Part shown: piece by piece, positions 15,352-24,700 of the stretch
Numbering within the stretch: position 1 is the stretch's first letter
How the letters are laid out: each line of letters opens with the position of its first letter
Source of the DNA: Acidimicrobiia bacterium
GTDB taxonomy: Bacteria; Actinomycetota; Acidimicrobiia; Acidimicrobiales; Aldehydirespiratoraceae
DNA length: 64,000 bases
Assembly (NCBI GenBank): GCA_022821685.1
Contig: JAJEDD010000018.1
Coordinates: 170,453-234,452, forward strand
Reading direction: 5' to 3'
Program-made: the position numbers and the translations under genes
The notes under the pieces: generated by a model
What the model was told of the DNA's origin: nothing
What the model saw: the letters and a program-made list of their open reading frames with translations, nothing else
Database searches by the model: none

Positions 15352-16008
15352 TCAGGCCGCGTCGTCGGCACGAGACTCGGACTCCCCCGCCTCTGAGCCG
15401 GACGGGGCCTGCTCGTCCGCCTGTGGCGCAACAGTGCCCGATTCGGCGTCATTGGACGCATCGGGCACTTGTCCAGCGGTGTCGGATCCGTAGGGCGCCG
15501 GTCCGGCTTGGTCCGACTCTCCAGGGGCCGACTCGGCCGGGTCCGGCCCGTCGAGCGCCGGCTCGGCCGCAGCGTCCGACTCTTCGCCGCTGGGTGTCGC
15601 CGGGGGCGGGGGGCTGACGCTGGCGGCGGCGGTGCCCCACGAGACCGGTCCGGGGGCTACCACGCTGGTGCTGCCGTCGGTTGTCTTGGCCTTGGCTGCC
15701 CCAGCGCCCTTGTCCTGGGACTTGACCGCCTGGCGCGGATCGGCGGCCTTCAGCGTGTCGGTCAATTCCTTGAGCGGCTTCTGGGTGGTCTCGCGCAGAT
15801 CTTTGTCGGCGGCCTTCAGGTCGGCGGTTGCGTCCCGCAGGGGCTCGGCCGCCTCGCGCAGCTCCTGTTGGAAGCCTTGGCCGATGCGGCGGATCTCGCC
15901 GACGACTTTGCCCACCTGGCGAACGGCCGGGGGCAGCTTGGTCGGTCCCAGCACGATGAGGGCAACGAGCAGGATGACAAGAATCTCTCCCCCGCCGAGA
16001 TTTCCCAC
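15352..16008 (-). CDS. TatA/TatB-type translocase protein
   Basis: A 218-residue Tat pore/adaptor protein. GGGEILVILLVALIVLGPTKLP near residues 4-26 is the transmembrane segment with the FGP-like hinge (LGPTKLP). The amphipathic helix VRQVGKVVGEIRRIGQGFQQ follows, then a helical region to about 90. The rest (about residues 115-218) is a Pro/Ala/Ser/Asp-rich, repetitive disordered tail. The long tail and a single hinge suggest a TatB-like role, but TatA cannot be excluded. It lies upstream of tatC. Confidence 0.88.
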   Translation of the reverse strand: MGNLGGGEILVILLVALIVLGPTKLPPAVRQVGKVVGEIRRIGQGFQQELREAAEPLRDATADLKAADKDLRETTQKPLKELTDTLKAADPRQAVKSQDKGAGAAKAKTTDGSTSVVAPGPVSWGTAAASVSPPPPATPSGEESDAAAEPALDGPDPAESAPGESDQAGPAPYGSDTAGQVPDASNDAESGTVAPQADEQAPSGSEAGESESRADDAA

Positions 16009-16043
16009 TCTGCCAGCCTAGCTAGCAGGGGGTGAACGGCTGC

Positions 16044-16289
16044 CTACCGGGATCGGGTGGCGCGATCGGGGCGCAGCCGATCGGCCGCGGCTCGGGTGGC
16101 TTCGGCGTGATCGCCCAGCCGGGCCGCGTGGCGTGACAGTTCGTCTCCGGCCACGGCCGCCGACGACGACCTGCGCAACGCCGCCGTCAGGTCCGCGGCC
16201 GCGCCGCCGACGGCCCGCAGACCGGCGGTGAGCACCCCGAGAGCGATGACGATGGCCGCGGCCGGCACCAGCATCCACACGGCGGCCAC
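16044..16289 (-). CDS. Small single-pass membrane protein
   Basis: An 81-residue protein with one hydrophobic segment (MLVPAAAIVIALGVLTAGLR) at the N-terminus. A charged helical tail follows (ADLTAALRRSSSAAVAGDEL, HAARLGDHAEATRAAADRLR). No family recognised. It lies between the GDPD gene and tatA with short gaps, so it probably belongs to that minus-strand operon. Confidence 0.6.
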   Translation of the reverse strand: MAAVWMLVPAAAIVIALGVLTAGLRAVGGAAADLTAALRRSSSAAVAGDELSRHAARLGDHAEATRAAADRLRPDRATRSR

Positions 16290-16302
16290 GATAGTCAGCG
16301 GC

Positions 16303-17037
16303 CTAGCCGGCGAAGCGGGCCAGCGTCTCCATCATCCGGTCTACGTGATCGCTGTACACCCCGTCGATCCCGGCGTCCACCAGCTCGGCGATGTGGCGGG
16401 CCTGCTGGGCGTCCCAGCCCAGGGCGAGCAGACCGAAGCGGTGATAGAGCGTGGTGAGTCCGCCGTTCCAGTCCTCGCGGTGGAAGTTCACGGCGTCGAT
16501 GCCGGCGGTGGCGAGGTCGGCGGCGTGGCGCTCGGGCCCCCGTCCCAGACGATCCAAACGGGTGGAGTGGACCAGCCGCACTTCGGGCGTGGCCGACCGC
16601 CAGGCTTGCAGCACCTCGGCATCGTGATGGCAGACCCACAGCCGCTCGGCTGCGCCGTGCTCCCTGGCGGCTGCAATCAGGCCCGCGAAGGCGTCGGCAT
16701 CCTTCACATCAACGCTCAACTGCAGGTCGGTGCCGCAGTGCTCGTAGTACTCGCCGATGGTGGGGATGTGGTCCGGCAGCCGGGCTCGGGGCAGCCTGGC
16801 GATCCTGCGGCCCAGGATCCGCCGGGACGCCAGCGCGGGCAGTCCTCCCACTGCGCCGTCGTGGTTCAGCACGATCTCGCCGTCGGCGGTGATCCAGGCG
16901 TCGCTCTCGATGCCGGAAGCGCCCATCTCACGGGCCAGCGAGAACGCGGCCAGAGTGTTCTCTCGGGCGTGGGCCCGGGCCCCACGATGAGCGAAACCGA
17001 TGGGCGGCACCAGCAAAGCCGGTATTCGGGTAGCCAT
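16303..17037 (-). CDS. Glycerophosphodiester phosphodiesterase
   Basis: A 244-residue GDPD-fold enzyme hydrolysing glycerophosphodiesters to glycerol-3-phosphate and alcohol. FAHRGARAHARENTLAAFSL holds the catalytic His-Arg and Glu, IESDAWITADGEIVLNHDGA the metal-site Glu/Asp and the second His, and QLSVDVKD a later strand. The usual ExDV reads IESDAW. Start ATG at 17035-17037 (MATRIPALLVPPIGFAHRG). No signal peptide is evident, so it is probably cytoplasmic. Confidence 0.9.
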   Translation of the reverse strand: MATRIPALLVPPIGFAHRGARAHARENTLAAFSLAREMGASGIESDAWITADGEIVLNHDGAVGGLPALASRRILGRRIARLPRARLPDHIPTIGEYYEHCGTDLQLSVDVKDADAFAGLIAAAREHGAAERLWVCHHDAEVLQAWRSATPEVRLVHSTRLDRLGRGPERHAADLATAGIDAVNFHREDWNGGLTTLYHRFGLLALGWDAQQARHIAELVDAGIDGVYSDHVDRMMETLARFAG

Positions 17038-17080
17038 CAGGCACCCGTTGCGCAGTCCGCCGACGCACACAACTCCGACT

Positions 17081-17185
17081 GTGCATCAGGCACTTCAGGC
17101 AACCGGGCTGTACATCTCAGCGTGCTGCCAGTCGTCGCGCATCCACGGCGCGGTGCATCAGGCACTTCACGCAACCGGGCTGTAC
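17081..17185. repeat. Pair of 33-bp direct repeats
   Basis: Two near-identical 33-bp copies (GTGCATCAGGCACTTCA-G/C-GCAACCGGGCTGTAC) lie at 17081-17113 and 17153-17185, 72 bp apart, with one mismatch. They occupy the gap between lepB and the GDPD gene. A shorter related piece (CATCAGGCACCCG) lies at 17035. No protein or terminator role is evident. Confidence 0.7.
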
Positions 17186-17190
17186 CGCGG

Positions 17191-17982
17191 CTAGAGGCCG
17201 CCGATGTCGCTGGGGGGCCAGATTTTCATGAAGGCCCGACCCACGATGTCGTCGGTGTCGATGGGTCCGAAGAAGCGGCTGTCGCGGCTGTCCTCGCGGC
17301 TGTCGCCCAGCACGAGGACCTTGCCTTCGGGCACTTCGCAGCGCAGCGAGTCGGCGTCGTTGTCGCAGCCTGGGATGGCCGCCTTGGGGAGGGTCGACTC
17401 GCCGTCGGACAGGTAGGGCTCCTCCAGCCGGGTGCCGTCGATGTAGACCCGGCCCTCGCGGATCTCGAAGGTCTCGCCGCCCACCGCCACCACCCGCTTG
17501 ATCAGATCGTCGATGCCCGGGCTCTGGCCGGGACTGTCGAAGACCACCACATCGCCCCGGTTCACGTCGTGCAGGCGGTATCCGAGCTTGTACACCACCA
17601 CCCGATTGTCGATCATGAGGGTCGGCTCCATCGAGCCCGACGGGATGATGAACACCTCCACCAGGAAGGCCTTGAGCAGCAGGGCCAGCCCCAGGGCGCA
17701 GACCAGCACCACCAGCCACTCGACGGCCGCGTGCATCGCGCCGCGCCTCCGAGCCGGCGGCGCAGACTCGCCGCCGCGGGCGCCCGGCTCAGCCGGCTCT
17801 CCGGTGGCATTGCTGCCTAGCGCCGTATGGACGGCCTCACCCTGGCCAGCACCCGACACCGCAGGCTCTCCCGTGGCATTGCTGCCTAGCGCCGCCAGCA
17901 CTGCCTCGCCCTGGCTGCCGCTTGGCGACTCGGGCTTTGGGTCGGCGGACTCGCCGGTTGGGGCCGTTGTTTCCCCGGTCAC
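17191..17982 (-). CDS. lepB: Signal peptidase I
   Basis: A 263-residue membrane protease that cleaves Sec and Tat signal peptides outside the membrane. WLVVLVCALGLALLLKAFLV is the transmembrane anchor and FIIPSGSMEPTLM carries the catalytic serine. NRGDVVVFDSP and DDLIKRVVAVGGETFEI (catalytic Lys) follow, then VPEGKVLVLGDSREDSRDSR. The start is GTG at 17980-17982, overlapping the pafC stop (GTGA). The first 85 residues are a disordered Pro/Glu/Gly cytoplasmic segment with a tandem unit (GEAVLAALGSNATGEPA) repeated twice. Confidence 0.93.
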   Translation of the reverse strand: MTGETTAPTGESADPKPESPSGSQGEAVLAALGSNATGEPAVSGAGQGEAVHTALGSNATGEPAEPGARGGESAPPARRRGAMHAAVEWLVVLVCALGLALLLKAFLVEVFIIPSGSMEPTLMIDNRVVVYKLGYRLHDVNRGDVVVFDSPGQSPGIDDLIKRVVAVGGETFEIREGRVYIDGTRLEEPYLSDGESTLPKAAIPGCDNDADSLRCEVPEGKVLVLGDSREDSRDSRFFGPIDTDDIVGRAFMKIWPPSDIGGL

Positions 17983-18980
17983 CGGCGGTAGCGCTCCAAC
18001 ATTCGCGCCGCGGTGGACGACCGCAGGTTCGGGTCGATGGTCTCGTGGCTGTCGACAATTTCCGCCTGAGGTCCGAGCTGCACCAGCAGACGCGCCAGCC
18101 ACGACTCGCCCGCCACCGCGAACACTGCCTCGACGCTGCCGTCGGGATGGTCGGTTCGCTGCCTGGCCGGGTAGTAGTCGGCGGCCCAGGCGGCCTCGGG
18201 CGCCAGTCGGATCGTGACCGTGCGGTCCACGCTGTCCACCGACAGCGACGGTGCGGGGCCCGCAGGCAGCGCGAGCTCCGCAGCAGTGGCCGTCACCGCG
18301 AGCGTGCGGATGCGGTCCACCCGGAACACTCGCTCCGCGCCGGCGCGGTGGCACCAGCCGAACAGGTACCAGGCACCGTCATGGCTCAACAGCCGGGCCG
18401 GATCGACCGCCCGCGAGGTCATGGCGTCACGCCCCTGCGAGTAGTACTCGATCTCGATCCGCCGCCGCCCATCGATGGCCCGACGCAGGTCGTCAAGGGT
18501 CTCAGCCGGAGCCTGCCCCAAGCACACGTCTATGTGGTCGCCGGCGCCGGACTCGCCCGATCCGAGCGACAGGCGCAGCTTGGTGAGAGCTCGAGACAAA
18601 GGAGCGGAAGCAGCCTCGTCGTCGCCGGCGCCCGCCTCGGACATGGCGAGCACAGTGCGGCCCGCGGCCAGCAGCCGGGTCGCCTCCTCGGCGGTGAGCC
18701 GCATCGGCTCGGAGAACCAGTCCGCGTAGGCGATGTCGACGATGCCGTCGGAGATGTCGACGTCGATCAGCGTGTCGGGGGTGAACGGATGCACCCCCAC
18801 AAAGAACAGTCGCTTGGTGAGATCCTCGAGCAGCTGCTCGGCGGGGTAGTCGAAGCGGGCCGCTATGTCGTCTAGGTGGGCGCCGCCCTGCTCCACCACC
18901 CAGGGGATGACCCCCAGCAGGCGGGCCATGCGCTCGGTGACCGAGAGCTTGGCCCCGTTCGCCGCAGTCACCGCTTCCAC
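17979..18980 (-). CDS. pafC: WYL-domain regulator PafC
   Basis: A 333-residue transcription activator. With PafB it forms the PafBC complex that drives the LexA-independent DNA-damage response in actinobacteria. An N-terminal HTH (SVTERMARLLGVIPWVVEQG, LDDIAARFDYPAEQLLEDLT) is followed by the WYL domain (RIEIEYYSQGRDAMTSRAVD, GAWYLFGWCHRAGAERVFRV) and a WCX domain. It is separated from pafB by a MITE, whereas elsewhere the two are adjacent. Confidence 0.92.
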   Translation of the reverse strand: MEAVTAANGAKLSVTERMARLLGVIPWVVEQGGAHLDDIAARFDYPAEQLLEDLTKRLFFVGVHPFTPDTLIDVDISDGIVDIAYADWFSEPMRLTAEEATRLLAAGRTVLAMSEAGAGDDEAASAPLSRALTKLRLSLGSGESGAGDHIDVCLGQAPAETLDDLRRAIDGRRRIEIEYYSQGRDAMTSRAVDPARLLSHDGAWYLFGWCHRAGAERVFRVDRIRTLAVTATAAELALPAGPAPSLSVDSVDRTVTIRLAPEAAWAADYYPARQRTDHPDGSVEAVFAVAGESWLARLLVQLGPQAEIVDSHETIDPNLRSSTAARMLERYRR

Positions 18981-19039
18981 CCCGTCACCCTAACCAGCCC
19001 GGTTCAAGCCGGGTTCCAGCCGAGCTCTGGCCGGGTTCA

Positions 19040-19174
19040 AGAGGGCGCGCAATGGGTGAGAGCCGGTGCGTCGCAGCGGGGTCATTCCCGCTCTTGTTCG
19101 CTTCGCTCACGGGCCGCTCGGGCCACGGCCTCGCCCGTGTGGACCGGAATCGCTCACCTACTCGCTCGGCCTCT
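19040..19174 (-). mobile_element. MITE-like element between pafB and pafC
   Basis: About 135 bp. It begins AGAGGGCGCGCAATGGGTGAGAG, contains the family core (CCCGCTCTTGTTCGCTTCGC and CGGGCCGCTCGGGCCACGGC) and ends CTCGCTCGGCCTCT. It has the same orientation as copy A at 2264 and about the same length. The pafB stop codon TAG straddles its right edge. Target duplications are no longer clear. Confidence 0.75.
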
Positions 19175-20075
19175 ATGTCAGCGCCTCCAGCCAGGCCGCG
19201 AAATCGTCTCGCAGCCATTGGGGCTCGAGCACCTCGGCGTGCTCGAGGAACTCGATCACGAACGCTCTGAGCGCGGCGAGGTCGCGCACCTGCAGCGTGA
19301 GCACCACCGAGCCGTCGGGTCGGCGGTTCCCGTCGGCGTCGGCGCGATGACAGGCCCAGCCGGCCTGCTTGGCGTCAACCAGCACCCGGACCTCGACCGG
19401 CTCCCCCGTTCCGAACTCCCACGGCTTCAAGGCGCCAGGATCGGGCCCCTCCCCCACCGGGTTGGCGGCGGGGCCCTGCTCGGCCACCTCGCCGTCGATG
19501 CGGTCCACGCGGAACATGCGCTCGGCGGCGTGGTCCACGTCCCAGCCCACCAGATACCAGTGGCCTCGGTGAAACGACAGGCGCCAGGGCTCCACGCACC
19601 GCGGCGCGTCCCGGTAGGCGAAGGTCACCGCCCGGCACCCGACGGCGGCCGCCACCAGCCGCGACAACGACTCGTGGAAGGGCAGCTCGCCCACCGCCTC
19701 AACCGGCGGAGTGCTTCCGCCGCCGCCGAGGCGGGCCAGACCCGTGCCCGCGCCTCCTTCGAGGCGCACCAGGTTGGTGGCCAGGTGCAGCACGGCCAAC
19801 TCGTCGGGCTCGAAGCGAAGGTCGCGGCCCGCATACTGCCCGGCCGGGATCCGGTAACCCTCAACTGGAGGGTCGAGCCGATAGAGGGTTGAGACTTCGA
19901 TGGGCACTCCGATGGCCCGCAGGTCGGCCTTGTCGCGCTCGAACGTGCGACGGAAGGCGGCCTTGTCGTCCGAGTAGGCGCCGGCCATGCGCTCGCGCAA
20001 TTCGTTGGCGCTGAGCGGCCGAGACGCGTCGAGCAGCGCCGCGGTGAGGTTCAGGAGCCGTTCGAACTTGTCCAT
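19173..20075 (-). CDS. pafB: WYL-domain regulator PafB
   Basis: A 300-residue partner of PafC. N-terminal HTH: MDKFERLLNLTAALLDASRP, LSANELRERMAGAYSDDKAA, then FRRTFERDKADLRAIGVPIE. The WYL domain follows near 165-205 (AVTFAYRDAPRCVEPWRLSF, HWYLVGWDVDHAAERMFRVD), then a C-terminal WCX domain. It starts 12 bp after the pafA stop. The last codons abut a MITE, and its TAG stop is formed at the insertion junction. Confidence 0.92.
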   Translation of the reverse strand: MDKFERLLNLTAALLDASRPLSANELRERMAGAYSDDKAAFRRTFERDKADLRAIGVPIEVSTLYRLDPPVEGYRIPAGQYAGRDLRFEPDELAVLHLATNLVRLEGGAGTGLARLGGGGSTPPVEAVGELPFHESLSRLVAAAVGCRAVTFAYRDAPRCVEPWRLSFHRGHWYLVGWDVDHAAERMFRVDRIDGEVAEQGPAANPVGEGPDPGALKPWEFGTGEPVEVRVLVDAKQAGWACHRADADGNRRPDGSVVLTLQVRDLAALRAFVIEFLEHAEVLEPQWLRDDFAAWLEALT

Positions 20076-20087
20076 GGTGTGAAGTGG

Positions 20088-21446
20088 CTACAGGGAGGCG
20101 ATCAGCTTCTCCACCCGCTCGTCGCGGGACTTGAACGGATCCTTGCACAGCACGGTCCGCTGGGACTGATCGTTGAGCTTCAGATGCACCCAGTCGACGG
20201 TGTAGTCCCGCCGGCGCTCCTTGGCCCGGCTGATGAACTCGCCCCTCAGGCGGGCCCGGGTGGTGGACGGCGGATGCTCCACCGCGTGATGGATCTCGGC
20301 CTCGGTCACAAGCGTCTCGACCATCCCCCGGTGCTGCATGGTGTAGTAGAGGCCGCGGCTCTGGCTGACGTCGTGGTACTGAAGGTCCACGAGGGCGACC
20401 CGGGGGTCGGCCAGGTCCAGCCCGTGCCGCTCGCGGTACGCCTCCACCAGGTGGTGCTTGACGACCCAGTCGATCTCGCGGTCGAGCTGGAGAGGATCCT
20501 GCTCGATTGCGGTCAGGCAGTACTCCCACATGGTGAGAGCCTTCTTCTCCTCATCGGAGAGGTCGTGGTGCTCGGCGTAGCGCAGGGCCCGGTTCAGGTA
20601 CTCGGACTGAATCTCGAGCGCGCTGACCTCGCGGCCGGTGGCGAGCCGCACCCGGCGCCGGCAGGTGATGTCGTGGCTGATCTCGCGGATGGCGCGGATC
20701 GGATTCTCCAGCGTCATGTCCCGCAGCACCACCCTGGGGTCCTCCAGCATTCGCAGCATCAGCGCGCACGCCCCGACCTTGAGGAAGGTGGTGTACTCGC
20801 TCATGTTGGAGTCGCCCACGATCACGTGCAGGCGGCGGAAGCGCTCGGCGTCGGCATGGGGCTCGTCGCGGGTGTTGATGATGGGGCGAGACCGGGTGGT
20901 GGCCGACGACACCCCCTCCCAGATGTGCTCGGCCCGCTGGCTGATGCAGTACATGGCGCCCCGGGCGGTCTGCAGCACCTTGCCCGCCCCGGCATAGATC
21001 TGGCGGCTGACCAGGAAAGGGATCAGCACCTCGGCGTAGTCGCTGAGGTCGTCGCGGCGGCTGGTGAGATAGTTCTCGTGGCAGCCGTAGCTGTTGCCGG
21101 CCGAGTCGGTGTTGTTCTTGAACAGGAACACGTCGCCGCGGATGCCCTCCTCGGCCAGCCGCTCCTCGGCGTCGCCCAGCAGGCGCTCGACGATGCGCTC
21201 GCCCGCCTTGTCGTGCACCACCAGGTCGTGGGCCGAGTCGCACTCCGGGGTGGCGTACTCGGGATGGCTGCCCACATCGAGGTACAGGCGGGAGCCGTTG
21301 CCCAGGAACACGTTGCTGCTGCGCCCCCACGACACCACCTTGCGGAACAGGTAGCGGGCCACCTCGTCGGGGCTCAGCCGGCGCTGGCCCCGAAGCGTGC
21401 AGGTGACGCCGTACTCGTTCTCAATGCCGAAGATGCGCCGCTGCAC
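20088..21446 (-). CDS. pafA: Pup-protein ligase PafA
   Basis: A 452-residue carboxylate-amine ligase that joins the C-terminal Glu of Pup to substrate lysines with [21 protein letters not shown] carries the catalytic-site Glu and Asn. [20 protein letters not shown] has the Mg/ATP ligands and catalytic Asp, [20 protein letters not shown] the nucleotide loop, and [20 protein letters not shown] a further conserved stretch. It lacks the extra loop found in Dop. It is separated from prcA by a 7.6-kb island. Confidence 0.96.
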   Translation of the reverse strand: MQRRIFGIENEYGVTCTLRGQRRLSPDEVARYLFRKVVSWGRSSNVFLGNGSRLYLDVGSHPEYATPECDSAHDLVVHDKAGERIVERLLGDAEERLAEEGIRGDVFLFKNNTDSAGNSYGCHENYLTSRRDDLSDYAEVLIPFLVSRQIYAGAGKVLQTARGAMYCISQRAEHIWEGVSSATTRSRPIINTRDEPHADAERFRRLHVIVGDSNMSEYTTFLKVGACALMLRMLEDPRVVLRDMTLENPIRAIREISHDITCRRRVRLATGREVSALEIQSEYLNRALRYAEHHDLSDEEKKALTMWEYCLTAIEQDPLQLDREIDWVVKHHLVEAYRERHGLDLADPRVALVDLQYHDVSQSRGLYYTMQHRGMVETLVTEAEIHHAVEHPPSTTRARLRGEFISRAKERRRDYTVDWVHLKLNDQSQRTVLCKDPFKSRDERVEKLIASL

Positions 21447-21494
21447 CCCGCCACGGTACTACCCACCACCGCCCACCAACGGATCGGCCCGGAT

Positions 21495-21630
21495 GCGGCT
21501 AGCCGGTCAGGATGGTGGCTAGCTCTTGGTCGGTTAGGCGGCGGAAGGCTCGTCGGCCGTTTCCTCGGTCCAAATCCGCGGCCTTCGAACGCTCCGAGGA
21601 TCTCCTCGGTCTCCGTCGTCGGCCGAAGTT
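21495..21630 (-). pseudogene. Decayed copy of the prcA 3' end
   Basis: 76 bp at 21495-21570 match 29104-29179, the 3' end of prcA, with about five mismatches. They encode LDRGNGRRAFRRLTDQELATIL plus TG and a stop. Just beyond, 21582-21630 resembles a more upstream part of prcA (29292-29333), so roughly 110 bp has been deleted between. This remnant sits next to pafA, where prcA would end in the usual operon order. Confidence 0.8.
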
Positions 21631-21726
21631 TGGGGCAGATAGGCCCGATCGACAATAATGTCTGCCGCCGGTCGGGCCGCCGATATCTGACATGTACCTC
21701 GCCAACTCTCGTGGAGTCCTCCTCCT

Positions 21727-24700
21727 ATGACCGTCTCCCCTGCCAGCGCAGTCCAGATGACGGTGGCCACGCGCAAGCTCTTTGACAGCGACTTCTATCT
21801 GGCGCTCGAGACGCTGCGCAGCGAAGCCGGTGGGCCTGCCGACACGGGTCTCCGATTCGAGCGATTGATGCGCCGAGCGTTCGAGACCCACTACGAGTAC
21901 GGCCCGGAGCGTTTCGAGAGGGTCTGGCTGTGGCTGGAGTGGCCCGACCGCAAGGAACTGGGATACGGCGTCGATATCGGTGTTGATCTCGTCGCGAAGC
22001 AGACTCCCGCCTTCGGTGGCGGGCTCTGCGCGATCCAGTGCAAGAACTTCGCCGAGGGCCACAAGGTGCCCACCACGGAGATCAATTCGTTCCTAGCCAC
22101 CTCTGGCTCCAAGCATTTCGACAGCCGGATTCTGGTGCTGACCTCAGACCTCCAGAAGGCTGGCTGGACCAAAGTCAAGAACAGCTCGCCTCGCTGTGAG
22201 GTCATCGGCGCGGCTCAGCTGGACTCCTGGGACGCCCCTTGGCGGGAGTTCCTGGATCGGCCCGAAGAATTCGCTATCCCTGCGAAGGAAAAACACGAGC
22301 CTCGCCCGGATCAGCGTGAGGCGCTTGACGCGATGGCGAAGGGCTACCAGCAGGCCAGCCGCGGTCGGCTGGTCATGCCGTGCGGGACAGGCAAGTCGCT
22401 GGTGGCGATGTGGACCGCTGAAGAGAACGTTCCGGCTGGTGGGACGGTGCTGTATTTGGTGCCGTCGATCGCGCTTATGGGCCAGACCATGCGGGAGTGG
22501 GCTCGCAACCGAAGCACCGACCACGTCTATGTGGGCGTCTGCTCAGACAAGACCACCGGTCGTCACGCAAGCGACAGCGATACAGCCCGGGATCTGGTCG
22601 AGTTGGCGATGCCGGTCTCGACTGACGGTGCCGGGATCAAGCAGGCCCTGGCCCAACCGATCGGCGACAAGATGCGGGTCGTGTTCAGCACCTACCAGTC
22701 GCTGCCGGTACTGGCCAAGGCCTTGCCGGAGGATTTCGCGTTCGATCTGGTGGTATGCGACGAAGCGCACCGCACCACTGGTGTCGACAGGCCGACCGAC
22801 GACGAGGTGTCAGCATTCCGGCTGATCCATGACGACGAGGCGGTACCTGCCCAGTTCCGGTTGTTCATGACCGCCACACAGCGCATCTACACCGCGGCGG
22901 CCAAAGTGCGAGCAGCGACCAAGGACAGCGACATCTACTCCATGGACGACGAAGCCGCCTACGGGCCGCTGCTGTATGAGATGTCGTTCAAGGAGGCCGT
23001 GGACGCCGGGCTGTTGTCGGACTACGAGGTGCTAGTCGTCGCCACCTCTCAGTCGCGGCTGACGACCGGGATGAGCGACCTCGTCGCTGCCGTCAACAAA
23101 GAAGGCGGCAAACGCCAGACGGTTAGCAAAGAAGACGCTGTCAAGCTGCTCGGATGCTGGGACGCGCTGGCAGACCCCAACACCACCGGCGTTGCAGAGG
23201 GTCGCCCCACCGGCAAACTCGCCAGCGGAGACGGCCGCGGCCATCTCAATACGGCAATTGCGTTCACCAACACAGTCAACCTCTCCAAGGCGATAGCAGG
23301 CCCTTCCGGGGAGTCACAGGGACTGTGGCAGGGCGTCGCGGCGGAAGCATCCACAGAAACTGACACGACCGAACTGCTGGACATGTCCGTGGAGCATGTG
23401 GACGGATCAACTCCGGCCATCACGAGAGCCGCCCGGCTTGACCGGCTGCGAGACGACCCGCAGCCGGGGACGTGCCGGGTGATCTCCAACGCCAGAGTCC
23501 TCACCGAAGGCGTGGACGTCCCCGCGCTCGACGCGGTCGTGTTCCTGCAGCCGCGCAAGTCCAAGATCGACATCGTGCAGGCCGTGGGCCGGGTCATGCG
23601 CACCTACCCCGACAAACAGACCGGTTACATCGTGATCCCGGTTGTCGTGCCCGAAGGCAAAGGCGTCACCGACACCGAGGTGCTCGACAGCTCCGATTTT
23701 GGTGTCGTCTGGGATGTCGTGCGGGCGCTGCGCTCCCACGACGAGCGCATGGACATGTGGGTCAACCACATCGACGCAGCCAGCAAGTCCGGGAAGGTCA
23801 CACTCATCGACCGCGGGACCGACCAGCCCCTCGACGACGAAGACGTCGAACAGCTTCGCTTCGTGCTCGATGAGCGAGTCGCGTCCAAGATGGTCGAACG
23901 GTGCGGCGACCGCAAGATGTGGCCCTCCTGGGGCGCGCGAGCCGCGGGCGTGTGCCGCGAAGTCCGCAAGAAGGTGGACGCCCAACTCGCGGTCGCGGAT
24001 ACAGTCGCAGCGTTCGAAGAGTTCGTGGATGCGCTCCGCTCCGCCGTCGGCGATCTGACCGAGGACCAGGCAGCAGAGATGGTCGCACAGCACGTCGTGA
24101 CCATCCCGATATTCGACTGCCTCTTCGCCGACTCGCAGTTCGCGAACGCCAACCCCATCTCAGTGGCCATCAACAACCTCCTCGCCAACTTCGCGCCCGC
24201 CACCGGCACGGCTGCACGGCCGGGGATTGGAACGGCGCTCGCGATGGAACTGTTCGAAGAAGAGCTGCGGCCTCTCACCCGCGCCTACCGCACCATGCGC
24301 ACCGTGTTCGAGGGAGCGCTCACCGCGGCTGCCAAAGTGGACGTGCTGCGCGAGGTCTACGACGGGTTCTTCCAAGCCGCCATGAAAGACACAGTGAAGC
24401 GTCTCGGCATCGTCTACACCCCCGTCGAGATCGTCGACTTCATCATCCGATCCGCCGATGCCGTGTGCCGCAAAGAGTTCGGTGTCGGGATCACATCCGA
24501 GAACGTCAACATCCTCGACCCGTTCACCGGCACCGGAACGTTCATCTACCGGCTGCTCACCGCCGCCGATGCCAACGGCGATCACATCGTCCGCTCAGGG
24601 GATCTGCACCGCAAGTACTACTCGGAGCTGTACGCCAACGAACTCGTCCTGCTGGCCTACTACATCGCAGCGATCAAGATCGAGGCTGGCATGGCCGAAC

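Noticed and set aside
21499..22062. Minus-strand frame joining the prcA remnant with sequence opposite the Type ISP start
   Set aside because: Only the last ~35 codons resemble PrcA; the rest is antisense to the nuclease domain and has no family features.
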